Source of the DNA: Luteolibacter pohnpeiensis
GTDB taxonomy: Bacteria > Verrucomicrobiota > Verrucomicrobiia > Verrucomicrobiales > Akkermansiaceae
Direction of reading: 5' to 3'
DNA length: 64,000 nucleotides
Assembly (NCBI RefSeq): GCF_016595435.1
Contig: NZ_JAENIJ010000008.1
Location: forward strand, 1 to 64,000
A program made the position numbers and the translations under genes. The notes beneath the pieces are model-generated. The model had not been told where the DNA came from and made no database searches. It saw only the letters and a program-made list of their open reading frames with translations. Every line of letters begins with the position of its first letter. Position 1 is the first letter of the stretch. This document shows positions 7,427 to 15,744 of this stretch, piece after piece.

Positions 7427-9790
7427 CTATTTGGCAGTGGTGACGAGCGCGATGGAAATGATTGAACTAAGGGGCATTAGGATGGCGGCGAGCAAGGGGT
7501 TCATCCCGCCGGTTAGACAAATCGCGATGGCGATGAGATTGTAGATTAGGGTAAACGCAAAAGTCCGGTGAATGCCCCGGTTGCGATTGCGGGAAATTTG
7601 AAACAGCTGTGGCAGCCAGTTGAGGCCACTGCCGAGGGTGTAGAAGTCGGCTTTTTTCTCTAACAAGCTGCGATCTGCCACGGGGGTGCCGGTTGCGAGA
7701 GCCCGATCGAATGCGAGTGAGTCATTAGCGCCATCGCCGAGATAGAGAGTATCCCGATGGTCGATTTGCTGCATTTCCTGTGCCTTTTGTGCGGAGGTGA
7801 GGCCACCCCGTGCATTCTCAGTGTGGATGCCCAATTCACCTGCCAGCTTGGTGACTTTATCCGCATGGTCACCGGAAAGGATGAAGAGCTGGAACGTCCG
7901 GTGAAGTTCTTGAATGACCTTCGTCGCGTCTGGTCGCAATGAGTCGGTAAATCGAAATGCGGCAATCAGGATGCCATTTTTCGCCAGAACCGTGGTCCCT
8001 GGTTCACCGGGAGCTTTCCAGTTCGGACGACCCAATGACCAAAGGTCGCCGTGGTCATCGAGATGAACTCCCAATCCGGGTTCTTCCGCGATAGCGGGAC
8101 CGGATTTCGCGGTCTGGAGCAGTTTTTGGCCGCGTGAGCCAAGTGCTTCGATGAGTGTGCGAGAAACGGGATGGCAGGTGCCGGAGCAAAGACGTGTCAA
8201 TGCGAGCGCTGCGTCGGAATCCAGCCCCTGCAAAACCTCTGGATTGGTGAGGACAGGACGTTCCAGAGTGAGTGTTCCGGTTTTATCGAAGACGATTTTC
8301 CGGACTCGGGGCAGTCGCGACCAGAATGTAGAGTTTCTAACAAATGCCCCGGCGCGTGCCGCAAATTTCGTGGCCCGTTCATCGGCCATCGGAATGGCGA
8401 TCCCGAGGGCGCATGGGCAGGATACGACGAAAATCGAGATCATGACCTGCACGCCGGTGGCGGCGTGTCCGCGCAGACACCAGAACCCCAAACCGGCCAT
8501 GCCGATGATCAGGACGGCTGTTAGATAGGCCCGAAGCACCTTCGTCAGAAGCGGTGACGATGCTTCGGAGTTGGAAGGTGCGGTGAGTTGGGAAAGCAGG
8601 GATTGATCCCATGTTTCACGGGCGACCACGGTGACGCTGGAGCGACTCAGTAGAATCGTTCCGGCGGGTAACACGGTGCCGGATTTCATCGTTACTGGAT
8701 GCGGCTCGCCGTGGATCCATTCCAATGAAACTTCCGCAATCTCCGAGGTAAGGGTTGCGGCGACTGGGAGGGCGCGACCGGTCTGTAGCTCGAACGGGGT
8801 TTCCGGCTGGATGGCGGATAGGGGTAGTGGTGCCCCGTTGGAAATCACGGTTTCGCTGATCGGCGATGTCCGTGCGATCCGGCGGCGGTTTTTTTCTACT
8901 GCCAGAGTCTGCAGCCAGCGGCCACCGAGCATCAGGAACACAAAGGTGCAGACGAAGTCGAAATATAGAAGTCCTTCCAAATCCAGAGCCCAACCGACAA
9001 TCGAGCCGAGGTAGGCAGCGATCAGTCCAAGTGCGATCGGAAGATCGATGTGGAGCGTGCGCATCTGCAAGGCTCGCCAAGCCCGCGCAATGAACCAGCC
9101 GCCACCAGTCAGCATGGCGAGTGTCGCGGAGAGAAAGGCAATCAAGCGGAACAACGGAGCCAATTCGAAACTGATCGGCATGCCTGCGTAGAACGGCAGG
9201 GTGAAGATCATCGCATTTAGGGCAAATGCAGCGCAGAGGCCCGTGCGTGCGGCGAGTGCTGAGGTTTCCCGATTCTCGGATGATCGGTCGCTGGGAGCCG
9301 GAGTATAACCGTAGGAAACGAGAAGCTCGGCAAAGGCGGTGACGTCGCAGGCACCGGGTTGCCACTCGAGATGCAGGGTCGATCTTGCTGGATGTGCGAC
9401 TGCGCGGATGGCCCCGGGTTGTTCCGTGAACAATCGCTCGATCAGCCAGACGCAGGCCACGCAGGAGAGACCTTCCAATGAGTAGTCGAGGCTCGCGGAG
9501 GTGCCTTCAGGGGTGGCTTCTGCTGCGGCGATTTTTTCACTTAACCAGGCAAAATCCGGCGATTCGAAGGGTCGCGATTTTACCGGTGCCAGCACTTGCC
9601 CGGCTTTCAATTCGTAGAATCGATCCAGTCCTTGATCGAGGATGAGTTGGTGAACGCATTCACATCCTTTGCAGCAGAAATCCGCTTGGTCAGCCGTGGG
9701 GCTGAAGTGGCTCCCGCAGTGAAGGCATGATGCGGTCGTTGCCTCCATCGGGGGGGCGCTGGCGCTGATCGCAGAGTTCATTCGCAGCAA
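7427..9790 (-). CDS. ccoI: Copper-transporting P-type ATPase for cbb3 oxidase assembly (CcoI/FixI)
   Basis: The 787-aa P1B-type ATPase exports or delivers copper for the CuB site of cbb3 oxidase. It has an N-terminal Cys-rich metal-binding segment (CLHCGSHF...FCCKGCECVH, residues about 21-48). An HMA-type domain follows with CVAC near residue 113. The membrane CPC motif (VVSCPCALGIAIP) is near 460, the phosphorylation site FDKTGTLT near 503, and the hinge GDGANDSLAF near 687. The Cys-rich front end plus HMA is characteristic of CcoI rather than housekeeping CopA. Its start overlaps the end of the SafE-like gene by 13 bp, so the two are coupled. Confidence 0.95.
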   Translation of the reverse strand: MLRMNSAISASAPPMEATTASCLHCGSHFSPTADQADFCCKGCECVHQLILDQGLDRFYELKAGQVLAPVKSRPFESPDFAWLSEKIAAAEATPEGTSASLDYSLEGLSCVACVWLIERLFTEQPGAIRAVAHPARSTLHLEWQPGACDVTAFAELLVSYGYTPAPSDRSSENRETSALAARTGLCAAFALNAMIFTLPFYAGMPISFELAPLFRLIAFLSATLAMLTGGGWFIARAWRALQMRTLHIDLPIALGLIAAYLGSIVGWALDLEGLLYFDFVCTFVFLMLGGRWLQTLAVEKNRRRIARTSPISETVISNGAPLPLSAIQPETPFELQTGRALPVAATLTSEIAEVSLEWIHGEPHPVTMKSGTVLPAGTILLSRSSVTVVARETWDQSLLSQLTAPSNSEASSPLLTKVLRAYLTAVLIIGMAGLGFWCLRGHAATGVQVMISIFVVSCPCALGIAIPMADERATKFAARAGAFVRNSTFWSRLPRVRKIVFDKTGTLTLERPVLTNPEVLQGLDSDAALALTRLCSGTCHPVSRTLIEALGSRGQKLLQTAKSGPAIAEEPGLGVHLDDHGDLWSLGRPNWKAPGEPGTTVLAKNGILIAAFRFTDSLRPDATKVIQELHRTFQLFILSGDHADKVTKLAGELGIHTENARGGLTSAQKAQEMQQIDHRDTLYLGDGANDSLAFDRALATGTPVADRSLLEKKADFYTLGSGLNWLPQLFQISRNRNRGIHRTFAFTLIYNLIAIAICLTGGMNPLLAAILMPLSSIISIALVTTAK

Positions 9791-10482
9791 GACGGAAGTT
9801 CAGAGTCGGAGGCGGTCGGACTTTTCGTGGGCTCAAATGGCAGCGTGCCGTGCAATCGCCAAGCGAGCACCAGCGCCGCAACGAGGGCGAGACCTCGTTT
9901 CACTTTGGCCAGATTCCCCGGGGTCAAGCGGGTGCGGAGCCGATGGAACTGGCTTTGCGCCAACCAGAGCAAAGGGACCGTGCCGAGACCGAACGCGAAG
10001 GCGGATTCCGCCCCACGGGCCGCCGAACCAGAAGCAATCAAAGCAATGAATACCGCGTAGAGCGGACCGCAGGGCAGAAAGGGGGTTAGCAAACCCATCG
10101 CTGCTGCTCCGGCGGCAGGTGGGAAATGAAGGGATTTGATCCTTACCCGCGCCGTGAACTTCACCAGAAACGCGGGGCGCGGAATGCGTTTATCCAGCCC
10201 CGTGGCGATCAGCAGCAGTGCTGCAACCAAGGCCCAAGGGAGTAAAACGGCGGGCGAATTGAAAAACCAGGACAGTGGTTCACGGCCCAATGCTCCGCAA
10301 AGTGTGCCGATGATGGTGTAGGATGAAAGCCGGCAAATGTGATAGAGCGATGCCGCGATCAACCGTGCCCCTTCGGATTTTCCACGACTGCCAATCCCGC
10401 ACGCAAGTGGGCCGCACATTCCGGCGCAATGCACGCTGGTGGCGAGGCCGGCGATCAGGAAACCGAACAGGGTGGAGTTCAT
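9778..10482 (-). CDS. SafE/TauE-like membrane protein of the cbb3 maturation cluster
   Basis: The 234-aa polytopic protein starts with the family signature LIAGLATSVHCAGMCGPLACG and has about six membrane segments. This COG2836-type protein (sometimes named sulfite exporter or UreH-like) regularly sits beside ccoI/fixI and is thought to help copper handling, with the Cys and His of HCAGMC as candidate ligands. The C-terminus ends in two cysteines (ELPSCCE). It overlaps ccoI by 13 bp and lies 24 bp downstream of the FixH-like microprotein gene. Its role in cbb3 assembly is inferred from context. Confidence 0.85.
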   Translation of the reverse strand: MNSTLFGFLIAGLATSVHCAGMCGPLACGIGSRGKSEGARLIAASLYHICRLSSYTIIGTLCGALGREPLSWFFNSPAVLLPWALVAALLLIATGLDKRIPRPAFLVKFTARVRIKSLHFPPAAGAAAMGLLTPFLPCGPLYAVFIALIASGSAARGAESAFAFGLGTVPLLWLAQSQFHRLRTRLTPGNLAKVKRGLALVAALVLAWRLHGTLPFEPTKSPTASDSELPSCCE

Positions 10483-10506
10483 GGATGAAGGAGGTGCAGC
10501 GTTGAG

Positions 10507-10671
10507 TCAGCGATGTTCGCTGATGGGAGAGGTCTCAATCACCTGTGGTGAATTCTTGATCGCGACCACAATCAGAGACGACCACGCGGCCAGTAAGATT
10601 GAGAATGCGACAACGACAAATAACCACGGATGACGGGCTAACAAACCGGGACGAATATCAGTAGTGCTCAT
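10507..10671 (-). CDS. 54-aa single-TM microprotein, FixH/CcoH N-terminus-like
   Basis: Minus-strand reading gives 54 residues starting MSTTDIRPGLLARHPWLF and ending in SPISEHR. A single membrane helix spans about 19-42. The ATG at 10671 overlaps the ccoG stop as ATGA, so translation is probably coupled. Position between ccoG (fixG) and the SafE-like gene is exactly where fixH (ccoH) lies in other bacteria. The proline-tryptophan before the helix and the short periplasmic SPQVIE segment resemble the FixH N-terminus, but the periplasmic domain of FixH (normally about 150 aa in total) is missing. Assignment as reduced CcoH is inference. Confidence 0.7.
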   Translation of the reverse strand: MSTTDIRPGLLARHPWLFVVVAFSILLAAWSSLIVVAIKNSPQVIETSPISEHR

Positions 10672-12077
10672 GGTGATTCTTGAATGGATTGTGGATTGGG
10701 GCCGAGGAATTGGAATTGATGGGTGAGGGTGACATTGCCGGGATCGCCGAGGATCTGGAACCTCAGTGGAGTCGGGCCGGTGTAGTTTTTCCCTGTGACG
10801 AGAACGATGACGGTGCGGGTGATTTCCCCTCCGGGCTCGACATCGATTTCTCCGGAAGTCCCGCTCAAGCTGAATCCAGCAGGTGGATTCAACAGCTTAA
10901 CGGAGAAATGCGCGGGTTGGTTACGCTTGTTGTGCAGACGGATTTGGAAATGGTTTCTTACCAAGCTGCCATCGACATAAAACGGCTGACCGCGCATCCG
11001 GGAGACATCCGCCGTATAAGGTCTCGCGTTCAGGCTGAAGGTAACGCCGAACGCAATCAGCCCAAACAGACCGAGCAGGCTGTAGACAAAGATGCGTGGA
11101 CGCAGCAGTCGGCGGGGTTTGCGGGCAAAGCCGCGTTGTGAATCATAGCGGATTAACCCGGTTGGCTGCTTGATCTTGCGCATGATGTCATCGCAGGCAT
11201 CGATGCAGGAGGTGCAGCCGATGCATTCCATCTGCAGCCCTTCACGAATGTCGATGCCCGTAGGGCAGACCTTGACGCAGCGCATGCAATCGATGCAGGA
11301 ACCTTCGGTTTTGCCTTTGGGGCCGCGAGGTTCGCCACGCAATTCATCGTAGCCGACGATGATCGTGTCTTCATCCGTTAGAGCGCTTTGCAAGCGGCCA
11401 TATGGGCACATCATGATGCAGAACTGCTCGCGGAACCAGCCGAAGCAGAACCACAGTGCGCCGGTTAAAAACATCACGATGCCAAAGGCGGTGGCATTGG
11501 CCAGCGGGCTTTGTTGCATGAATTCATAGAGCCGTGGCAGTGGAATGAAGTAGGAGAGAAAAATGTGAGCAAGGGTGGTGGCGGCAATCAGATACAGCCC
11601 TTGCTTGATGATTTGCTTGGTGGCTTTGCTTGCAGTCCATGGTGCTGAAGCCAGCTTTTTGCGTTGCACCGCATCGCCCTCGATCAGGCGTTCGATGCGG
11701 CGGAAAATGTGCTCGAGAAAGACGGTGTAAGGGCACGCCCAGCCGCACCAAATGCGGCCGAGCAGTGCCGTGATAAAGAACAGGCCAAATCCCAGCCCCG
11801 TGATTCCAAAGAACAGCACCCAAAGGTCTTGGGGGAGAAGCGTCAGCCCGAAAAAGTGGAACCGGCGATTTTCCACATCCAACAGCACCGCGGGGTTGCC
11901 ATTGAGGGGAATCCAGGGAAGCAGGATGTAGATGGCGATCAGAACATAGCCAAAAATCCGCCGCATGACCGCCCAGCGCCCATGCACATCGGCTGGGTAG
12001 AGCTTGTAGTGGGAGCCGTCGGAATTGATCGTAGTAACGGCATCCCGGATGGGCTTTTTCTGGAGGTCAGCGGACAT
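10668..12077 (-). CDS. ccoG: cbb3 oxidase accessory ferredoxin-like protein CcoG (FixG/RdxA)
   Basis: The 469-aa membrane protein carries two 4Fe-4S cysteine motifs, CIDCMRCVKVCP near residue 262 and CIGCTSCIDACD near 282. About five membrane segments precede them, including the NapH-like WCGWACPYTVFLEH. One further helix and a C-terminal Ig-like FixG domain (about 360-460) follow. CcoG is known as a membrane Cu(II) reductase supplying Cu(I) for cbb3 assembly. It starts 6 bp after ccoP ends and its stop overlaps the next microprotein start, so it belongs to the same operon. Confidence 0.95.
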   Translation of the reverse strand: MSADLQKKPIRDAVTTINSDGSHYKLYPADVHGRWAVMRRIFGYVLIAIYILLPWIPLNGNPAVLLDVENRRFHFFGLTLLPQDLWVLFFGITGLGFGLFFITALLGRIWCGWACPYTVFLEHIFRRIERLIEGDAVQRKKLASAPWTASKATKQIIKQGLYLIAATTLAHIFLSYFIPLPRLYEFMQQSPLANATAFGIVMFLTGALWFCFGWFREQFCIMMCPYGRLQSALTDEDTIIVGYDELRGEPRGPKGKTEGSCIDCMRCVKVCPTGIDIREGLQMECIGCTSCIDACDDIMRKIKQPTGLIRYDSQRGFARKPRRLLRPRIFVYSLLGLFGLIAFGVTFSLNARPYTADVSRMRGQPFYVDGSLVRNHFQIRLHNKRNQPAHFSVKLLNPPAGFSLSGTSGEIDVEPGGEITRTVIVLVTGKNYTGPTPLRFQILGDPGNVTLTHQFQFLGPNPQSIQESP

Positions 12078-12083
12078 GGGAGT

Positions 12084-12731
12084 TTATTCTGAAAGGCCGA
12101 AGTCCTTTGGATTACGGGAAATGACGTAGGCGGTGACTTCTGCAACGGTTTTCGGTGAGAAAACCTGTCCCCAAGCCTGCATCCGCGCACCATTGTGGCC
12201 TTCGGAGTCCGCAGGTGTGCCTTCGTTGATCAGCTTGAACAGATCCATCGGTTTGGAGCCGTATTTCCATTGGCCGTCCACCAGCGAAAGTCCGGGGAGC
12301 GGGTAGGATTTGCCATCGACCGTCATGGTAGCGGAAAGATCCGCACCGTGGCAGGCGACGCAGTTGGCGGTGAAGGTGGTCTCACCGGCAGCGATGACGG
12401 CTGGATCCGGCACCCATTTGGTAAGCATGGTTTCGTCGTTGAGTGTGCGGAGGGTTTCCTCCAGGGCTTTCGCCTTTTGCTGCTCAACGGAAACGATCTC
12501 CGCCTGGACCCGTTGTTGGTCGGTTTGAATACTGTTGGTGTAGTAGTAAATGCACCAATGGACGACCGTCCAACCGATGGCGATGTAGAGGGTAAACAAC
12601 CACCAGTTCGGCAGTTTTTGGTCGAACTCCTGGATGCCGTCGTATTCATGTTCGCGCAGAACGATTTCGTTTTTGCTCTGCGCGTAATTTCCCCGGCGAA
12701 CTTGCTTGTCTTCAGGTGATGTATCGGACAT
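12084..12731 (-). CDS. ccoP: cbb3 cytochrome c oxidase subunit III (CcoP), mono-haem form
   Basis: CcoP passes electrons from soluble cytochrome c to the catalytic core. The N-terminus has the CcoP signature EYDGIQEFDQKLPNWW and a membrane helix at about 42-62, in keeping with an anchored periplasmic protein. Only one haem c motif is present, CVACH near residue 124, with the likely axial Met in NGARMQAWG. Canonical CcoP is about 290-310 aa with two haems, whereas this one is 215 aa with one. The missing second cytochrome domain is the main oddity. A helical linker (about 65-105) replaces it. It lies between the ccoQ-like gene and ccoG. Confidence 0.93.
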   Translation of the reverse strand: MSDTSPEDKQVRRGNYAQSKNEIVLREHEYDGIQEFDQKLPNWWLFTLYIAIGWTVVHWCIYYYTNSIQTDQQRVQAEIVSVEQQKAKALEETLRTLNDETMLTKWVPDPAVIAAGETTFTANCVACHGADLSATMTVDGKSYPLPGLSLVDGQWKYGSKPMDLFKLINEGTPADSEGHNGARMQAWGQVFSPKTVAEVTAYVISRNPKDFGLSE

Positions 12732-12743
12732 GGCGATGTGTGG

Positions 12744-12911
12744 TTAGTTGCGGGTGGTTTCGTCTAAGGGCAGGGTGGCGAGTCGTTCGCGTTCACCCGG
12801 GCGGATGCGGAGCGCGCGGATGGTGGCGACGACAAACACGGCGAAGGTCAGTCCGAACGAGATGAAGGGAATGATGTGGGTCCAGTCTTCGTGAAGGATG
12901 CGTTTAAACAT
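12744..12911 (-). CDS. ccoQ: CcoQ-like small membrane subunit
   Basis: Reading the minus strand from the ATG at 12911 gives 55 residues, MFKRILHEDWTHIIPFIS and onward, with one membrane helix (about 13-34) followed by a basic stretch (RALRIRPGERERL). It stops 12 bp before ccoP and starts 5 bp after ccoNO. Size, topology and position match CcoQ, the small stabilising subunit of cbb3 oxidase. Sequence conservation in CcoQ is low, so the name rests mainly on context. Confidence 0.8.
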   Translation of the reverse strand: MFKRILHEDWTHIIPFISFGLTFAVFVVATIRALRIRPGERERLATLPLDETTRN

Positions 12912-12916
12912 GGCCG

Positions 12917-15451
12917 TTAGTTTCCGATTTGAGTGGTTTTCTTGGAGTCAGCATCCGTTGGGGTGGATGCTCTGCGGTAAGAATCGGGATCGAGCGTTTT
13001 CGGCTCAACGGGTCCGTCATGATTGACTTCATGATAAGCACCGATCTTTTGAATGTAGGCGATCAGGGCAATGATCTGACGTTCGGAGAAGGTGTTGACG
13101 AGTTCTGCCGAAGTTGCCTTGGGCATGCCGTCGTAGGAAACTGGAGTTCCGCCCTCGAACAATGACTTGGCGATTTCCATGGCCTGTTCACGGGCTTTCT
13201 CGTCGATGTCATCCTTGGTCATCGCTGGGTATGGGTAAGGAACCCCGAGGTTGCGGAGAGCTTTGATTTTCGATGGCAGTGCCTTGAAGTCGGTCTTGGC
13301 CTCATACAGGTGGGCGTAGGAGGGCATGTTGGAGTCTTCGTTCGCCCAGCGTGGATTTCTGAAGTGGAACCAGTGCCACTTGTTATCGCGTTTACCGCTG
13401 CGCATCAGATCGCTGCCTTTGACCAGATCGCCACCTTCGCGTGCCAAGTCCGGACCGGTGCGCTTGGAGCCCCATTGGAACGGGTGGTCGTAGATTGATT
13501 CACCCAAGTGCGAGTAGTCGTCGGAATGGCCGGCGCGACCATAGCGCATCACGTCCGGCTTCAAGGTGCGGATCATTTGCGAATGGCAGTTGTAGCAACC
13601 TTCCGAGACGTAGATGTCGCGACCTGCGAGCTCCAGTGGAGTGTAGAGTTCCTGCAAGCGGCCTTCGACGTTTTTATCGGTGTTAACGATCAGGGAAGGA
13701 ATGATTTGAGCGGAACCACCGATGGCCGCAGCGATGCCGACCAGAACCGTGAACGGTAGGTAGTTGTGGAGCAGGCGTTCGTGCCAGTCGTCCCATTTTT
13801 TCGGATCCTTTTTGAAATCGACGATGGCTTTGATCGCGATGATGACCGCCAGTCCAAGAGCCGCCTTGTCCGCGTGTGGGGGCAGGAAGAACCACAGGCA
13901 AATGAGCAGAATGAAGATCAGGATGTGAAGCACCGGATCGTTGGTGAGGCCTTTGCTCAGAGCCAGGCGATCGTAGGTTTTTTCTGGAACATTGACTTCC
14001 ACCGTGTCGTCCACCGGCTTACCGGAACGGGCGGTCATCACGATGTTGATTGCACACAAGATGAAGCCGAACAGGAAGAAGCCACCGCCAATGCTGCGGA
14101 AGATATATTCCGGCTGAATCTTCTTCAGCGTTTCAACAAACTCATACTTCATGCTGATGCCATCCGGATTCAGCGTGCCAAGCATCAAGCCTTGCGTGAT
14201 ACCAGCGGCCCACATGGAACCGACGTAGATCAGGATGCCGACGAGCCCGATCCAGAAGTGGAAATCGGCCATGGTTTTTGACCAGAGTTTGGTTTTCCAA
14301 AGGCGAGGGGCGAGCCAGTAAAACATGCCTGCTGCCATGAAGCCGTTCCAGCCCAAGGCACCCGAGTGAACGTGACCAATGGTCCAGTCGGTGTAGTGCG
14401 ACAGGGCATTCACCGGACGAATCGCAAGCAGTGGCCCTTCAAAGGTGGCCATGCCATAGAACGTGACGCCTGCGGCGAAGAATTTCAGCACCGGGTCGGT
14501 GCGAAGTTTATCCCAAGCTCCGCGGAGGGTGAACAAACCATTGAGCATGCCGCCCCACGATGGTGCCCACAGCATGAGTGAGAAAAGCATCCCGAGCATC
14601 TGCATCCAGTGTGGCAGCGCGGTGTTGAGCAAGTGGTGAGGGCCGGCCCAAATGTAGATGAAGACCAACGACCAGAAGTGAATGATCGAAAGCCGGTAGC
14701 TGTAAACCGGGCGGTTCGCGGCTTTCGGCAGGAAGTAATACATGATCCCCAAAATCGGAGTCGTGAGGAAGAACGCGACGGCGTTGTGACCATACCACCA
14801 TTGAACCAAAGCATCCTGAAGTCCGCCGAAGATCGGGTAGGAGTGAAGCAGTGAGGTTGGGAGGGAAAGGTGATTGACGACATAAAGCATCGTCACGGTT
14901 AGAATGGTGGCGATGTAGAACCACAGTGCCACGTAGAGGCTCGGCTCATTGCGTTTGGCCAAGGTCCAGAAGAAGTTGACGGCAAAAACCAACCAGATCA
15001 CCGCGACAGCAACATTGATCGGCCAGATCAGCTCGGCGTACTCCTTGCCACGGGTGAAACCTGCGGGAAGCGTGATAGCAGCCGAGAGGATGATCAGCTG
15101 CCAACCCCAGAAGTGGATTATTGACAAGATATCAGACGCAGTCCGGCATTTGCACAGCCGCTGGGTCGAATAATAAATCCCGGCGAACATCATGTTGCCG
15201 ACAAAGGCAAAGATCACCGCATTGGTATGCAGCGGCCGCAAACGACCAAATGTTAGATATGCCACTCCATCCCCTTTGAATAAGCCAAAGGTGAGCGTTT
15301 CGAGGAATTTGCCGTTCATTTGCCACCAGGAGAGCTGGGTGGCGCAGATCAGGCCCACCAGCATGCCGATGAGGCCCCACGCGATGGAGGCGATCATGAA
15401 TCGGCGGACGCTGGCGTCGTCGTAGGTTATGGTCCGAGTGTTGGTCGTCAT
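12917..15451 (-). CDS. ccoNO: Fused cbb3 cytochrome c oxidase subunits I and II (CcoN-CcoO)
   Basis: The 844-aa protein joins the catalytic haem-copper subunit to the mono-haem CcoO subunit. The CcoN part (about 1-480) has PLHTNAVIFAFVGN, the CuB ligand regions WWYGHNAVAFF and GPHHLLNT, and the haem ligand segment IGHVHSGALGWNG. The CcoO part starts after about residue 520 and has CYNCH near 620, the HLGESIYDHPFQWGSKRTGP block and NMPSYAHLYE. It reduces O2 to water and pumps protons in the inner membrane. The fusion is known in Verrucomicrobiota and Bacteroidota. The ATG overlaps the stop of the upstream ccoS-like gene as ATGA. Confidence 0.96.
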   Translation of the reverse strand: MTTNTRTITYDDASVRRFMIASIAWGLIGMLVGLICATQLSWWQMNGKFLETLTFGLFKGDGVAYLTFGRLRPLHTNAVIFAFVGNMMFAGIYYSTQRLCKCRTASDILSIIHFWGWQLIILSAAITLPAGFTRGKEYAELIWPINVAVAVIWLVFAVNFFWTLAKRNEPSLYVALWFYIATILTVTMLYVVNHLSLPTSLLHSYPIFGGLQDALVQWWYGHNAVAFFLTTPILGIMYYFLPKAANRPVYSYRLSIIHFWSLVFIYIWAGPHHLLNTALPHWMQMLGMLFSLMLWAPSWGGMLNGLFTLRGAWDKLRTDPVLKFFAAGVTFYGMATFEGPLLAIRPVNALSHYTDWTIGHVHSGALGWNGFMAAGMFYWLAPRLWKTKLWSKTMADFHFWIGLVGILIYVGSMWAAGITQGLMLGTLNPDGISMKYEFVETLKKIQPEYIFRSIGGGFFLFGFILCAINIVMTARSGKPVDDTVEVNVPEKTYDRLALSKGLTNDPVLHILIFILLICLWFFLPPHADKAALGLAVIIAIKAIVDFKKDPKKWDDWHERLLHNYLPFTVLVGIAAAIGGSAQIIPSLIVNTDKNVEGRLQELYTPLELAGRDIYVSEGCYNCHSQMIRTLKPDVMRYGRAGHSDDYSHLGESIYDHPFQWGSKRTGPDLAREGGDLVKGSDLMRSGKRDNKWHWFHFRNPRWANEDSNMPSYAHLYEAKTDFKALPSKIKALRNLGVPYPYPAMTKDDIDEKAREQAMEIAKSLFEGGTPVSYDGMPKATSAELVNTFSERQIIALIAYIQKIGAYHEVNHDGPVEPKTLDPDSYRRASTPTDADSKKTTQIGN

Positions 15452-15603
15452 TTTCTTGGTTCTGGAGAAGGATCATCTAACGGCAGCAAGGAATCGCGCT
15501 CCGGGGACGAATCCTTCGAGCGCCTGATTTCCAAGGCGAAGCAGACAATGAAAACTCCTGCCAGGCAGGAGCTGATGAGAATGGTGAGAGCGATCACGTT
15601 CAT
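15448..15603 (-). CDS. ccoS: CcoS-like 51-aa membrane microprotein, first gene of the cbb3 operon
   Basis: The minus strand gives 51 residues beginning MNVIALTILISSCLAGVF and ending PEPRK. An N-terminal membrane helix (about 3-24) is followed by EIRR and an acidic Pro-rich tail (LLPLDDPSPEP). CcoS proteins are about 50-70 aa, have one N-terminal helix and a short charged tail, and are required for cofactor insertion into CcoN. Its TGA overlaps the ccoNO ATG. Placement at the operon front rather than beside ccoI is unusual, so the name is probable, not certain. Confidence 0.7.
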   Translation of the reverse strand: MNVIALTILISSCLAGVFIVCFALEIRRSKDSSPERDSLLPLDDPSPEPRK

Positions 15604-15702
15604 AATTGAACGGTTGCAGAATGCATTCTAACCAAAATGGGGTCAACGCACCTTTTGCCAGAGATTGTGCATATCTTTTTTGCTCGATAGGAACTGAGCA
15701 AA

Positions 15703-15728
15703 ATTTGACTAGCCAGCGCGTTGTCAAA
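15703..15728. promoter_or_regulatory. Inverted repeat TTTGAC-N14-GTCAAA between divergent genes
   Basis: TTTGAC at 15703-15708 is mirrored by GTCAAA at 15723-15728. It lies about 100 bp upstream of the cbb3 operon start and about 17 bp upstream of the ATG of the plus-strand gene. The geometry suits a dimeric regulator, or TTGAC could be a -35 element. It is not the FNR/ANR consensus (TTGAT-N4-ATCAA). Confidence 0.35.
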
Positions 15729-15744
15729 CGGTTCTATTTATTGT

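Noticed and set aside
8616-9365. 249-codon open frame on the minus strand
   Set aside because: It overlaps ccoI in another frame and has an Arg/Ser-rich composition typical of a shadow ORF.
12917-15451. CcoN-CcoO as a frameshift or assembly artefact
   Set aside because: The join is in frame, and fused CcoNO is known in this phylum and in Bacteroidota.
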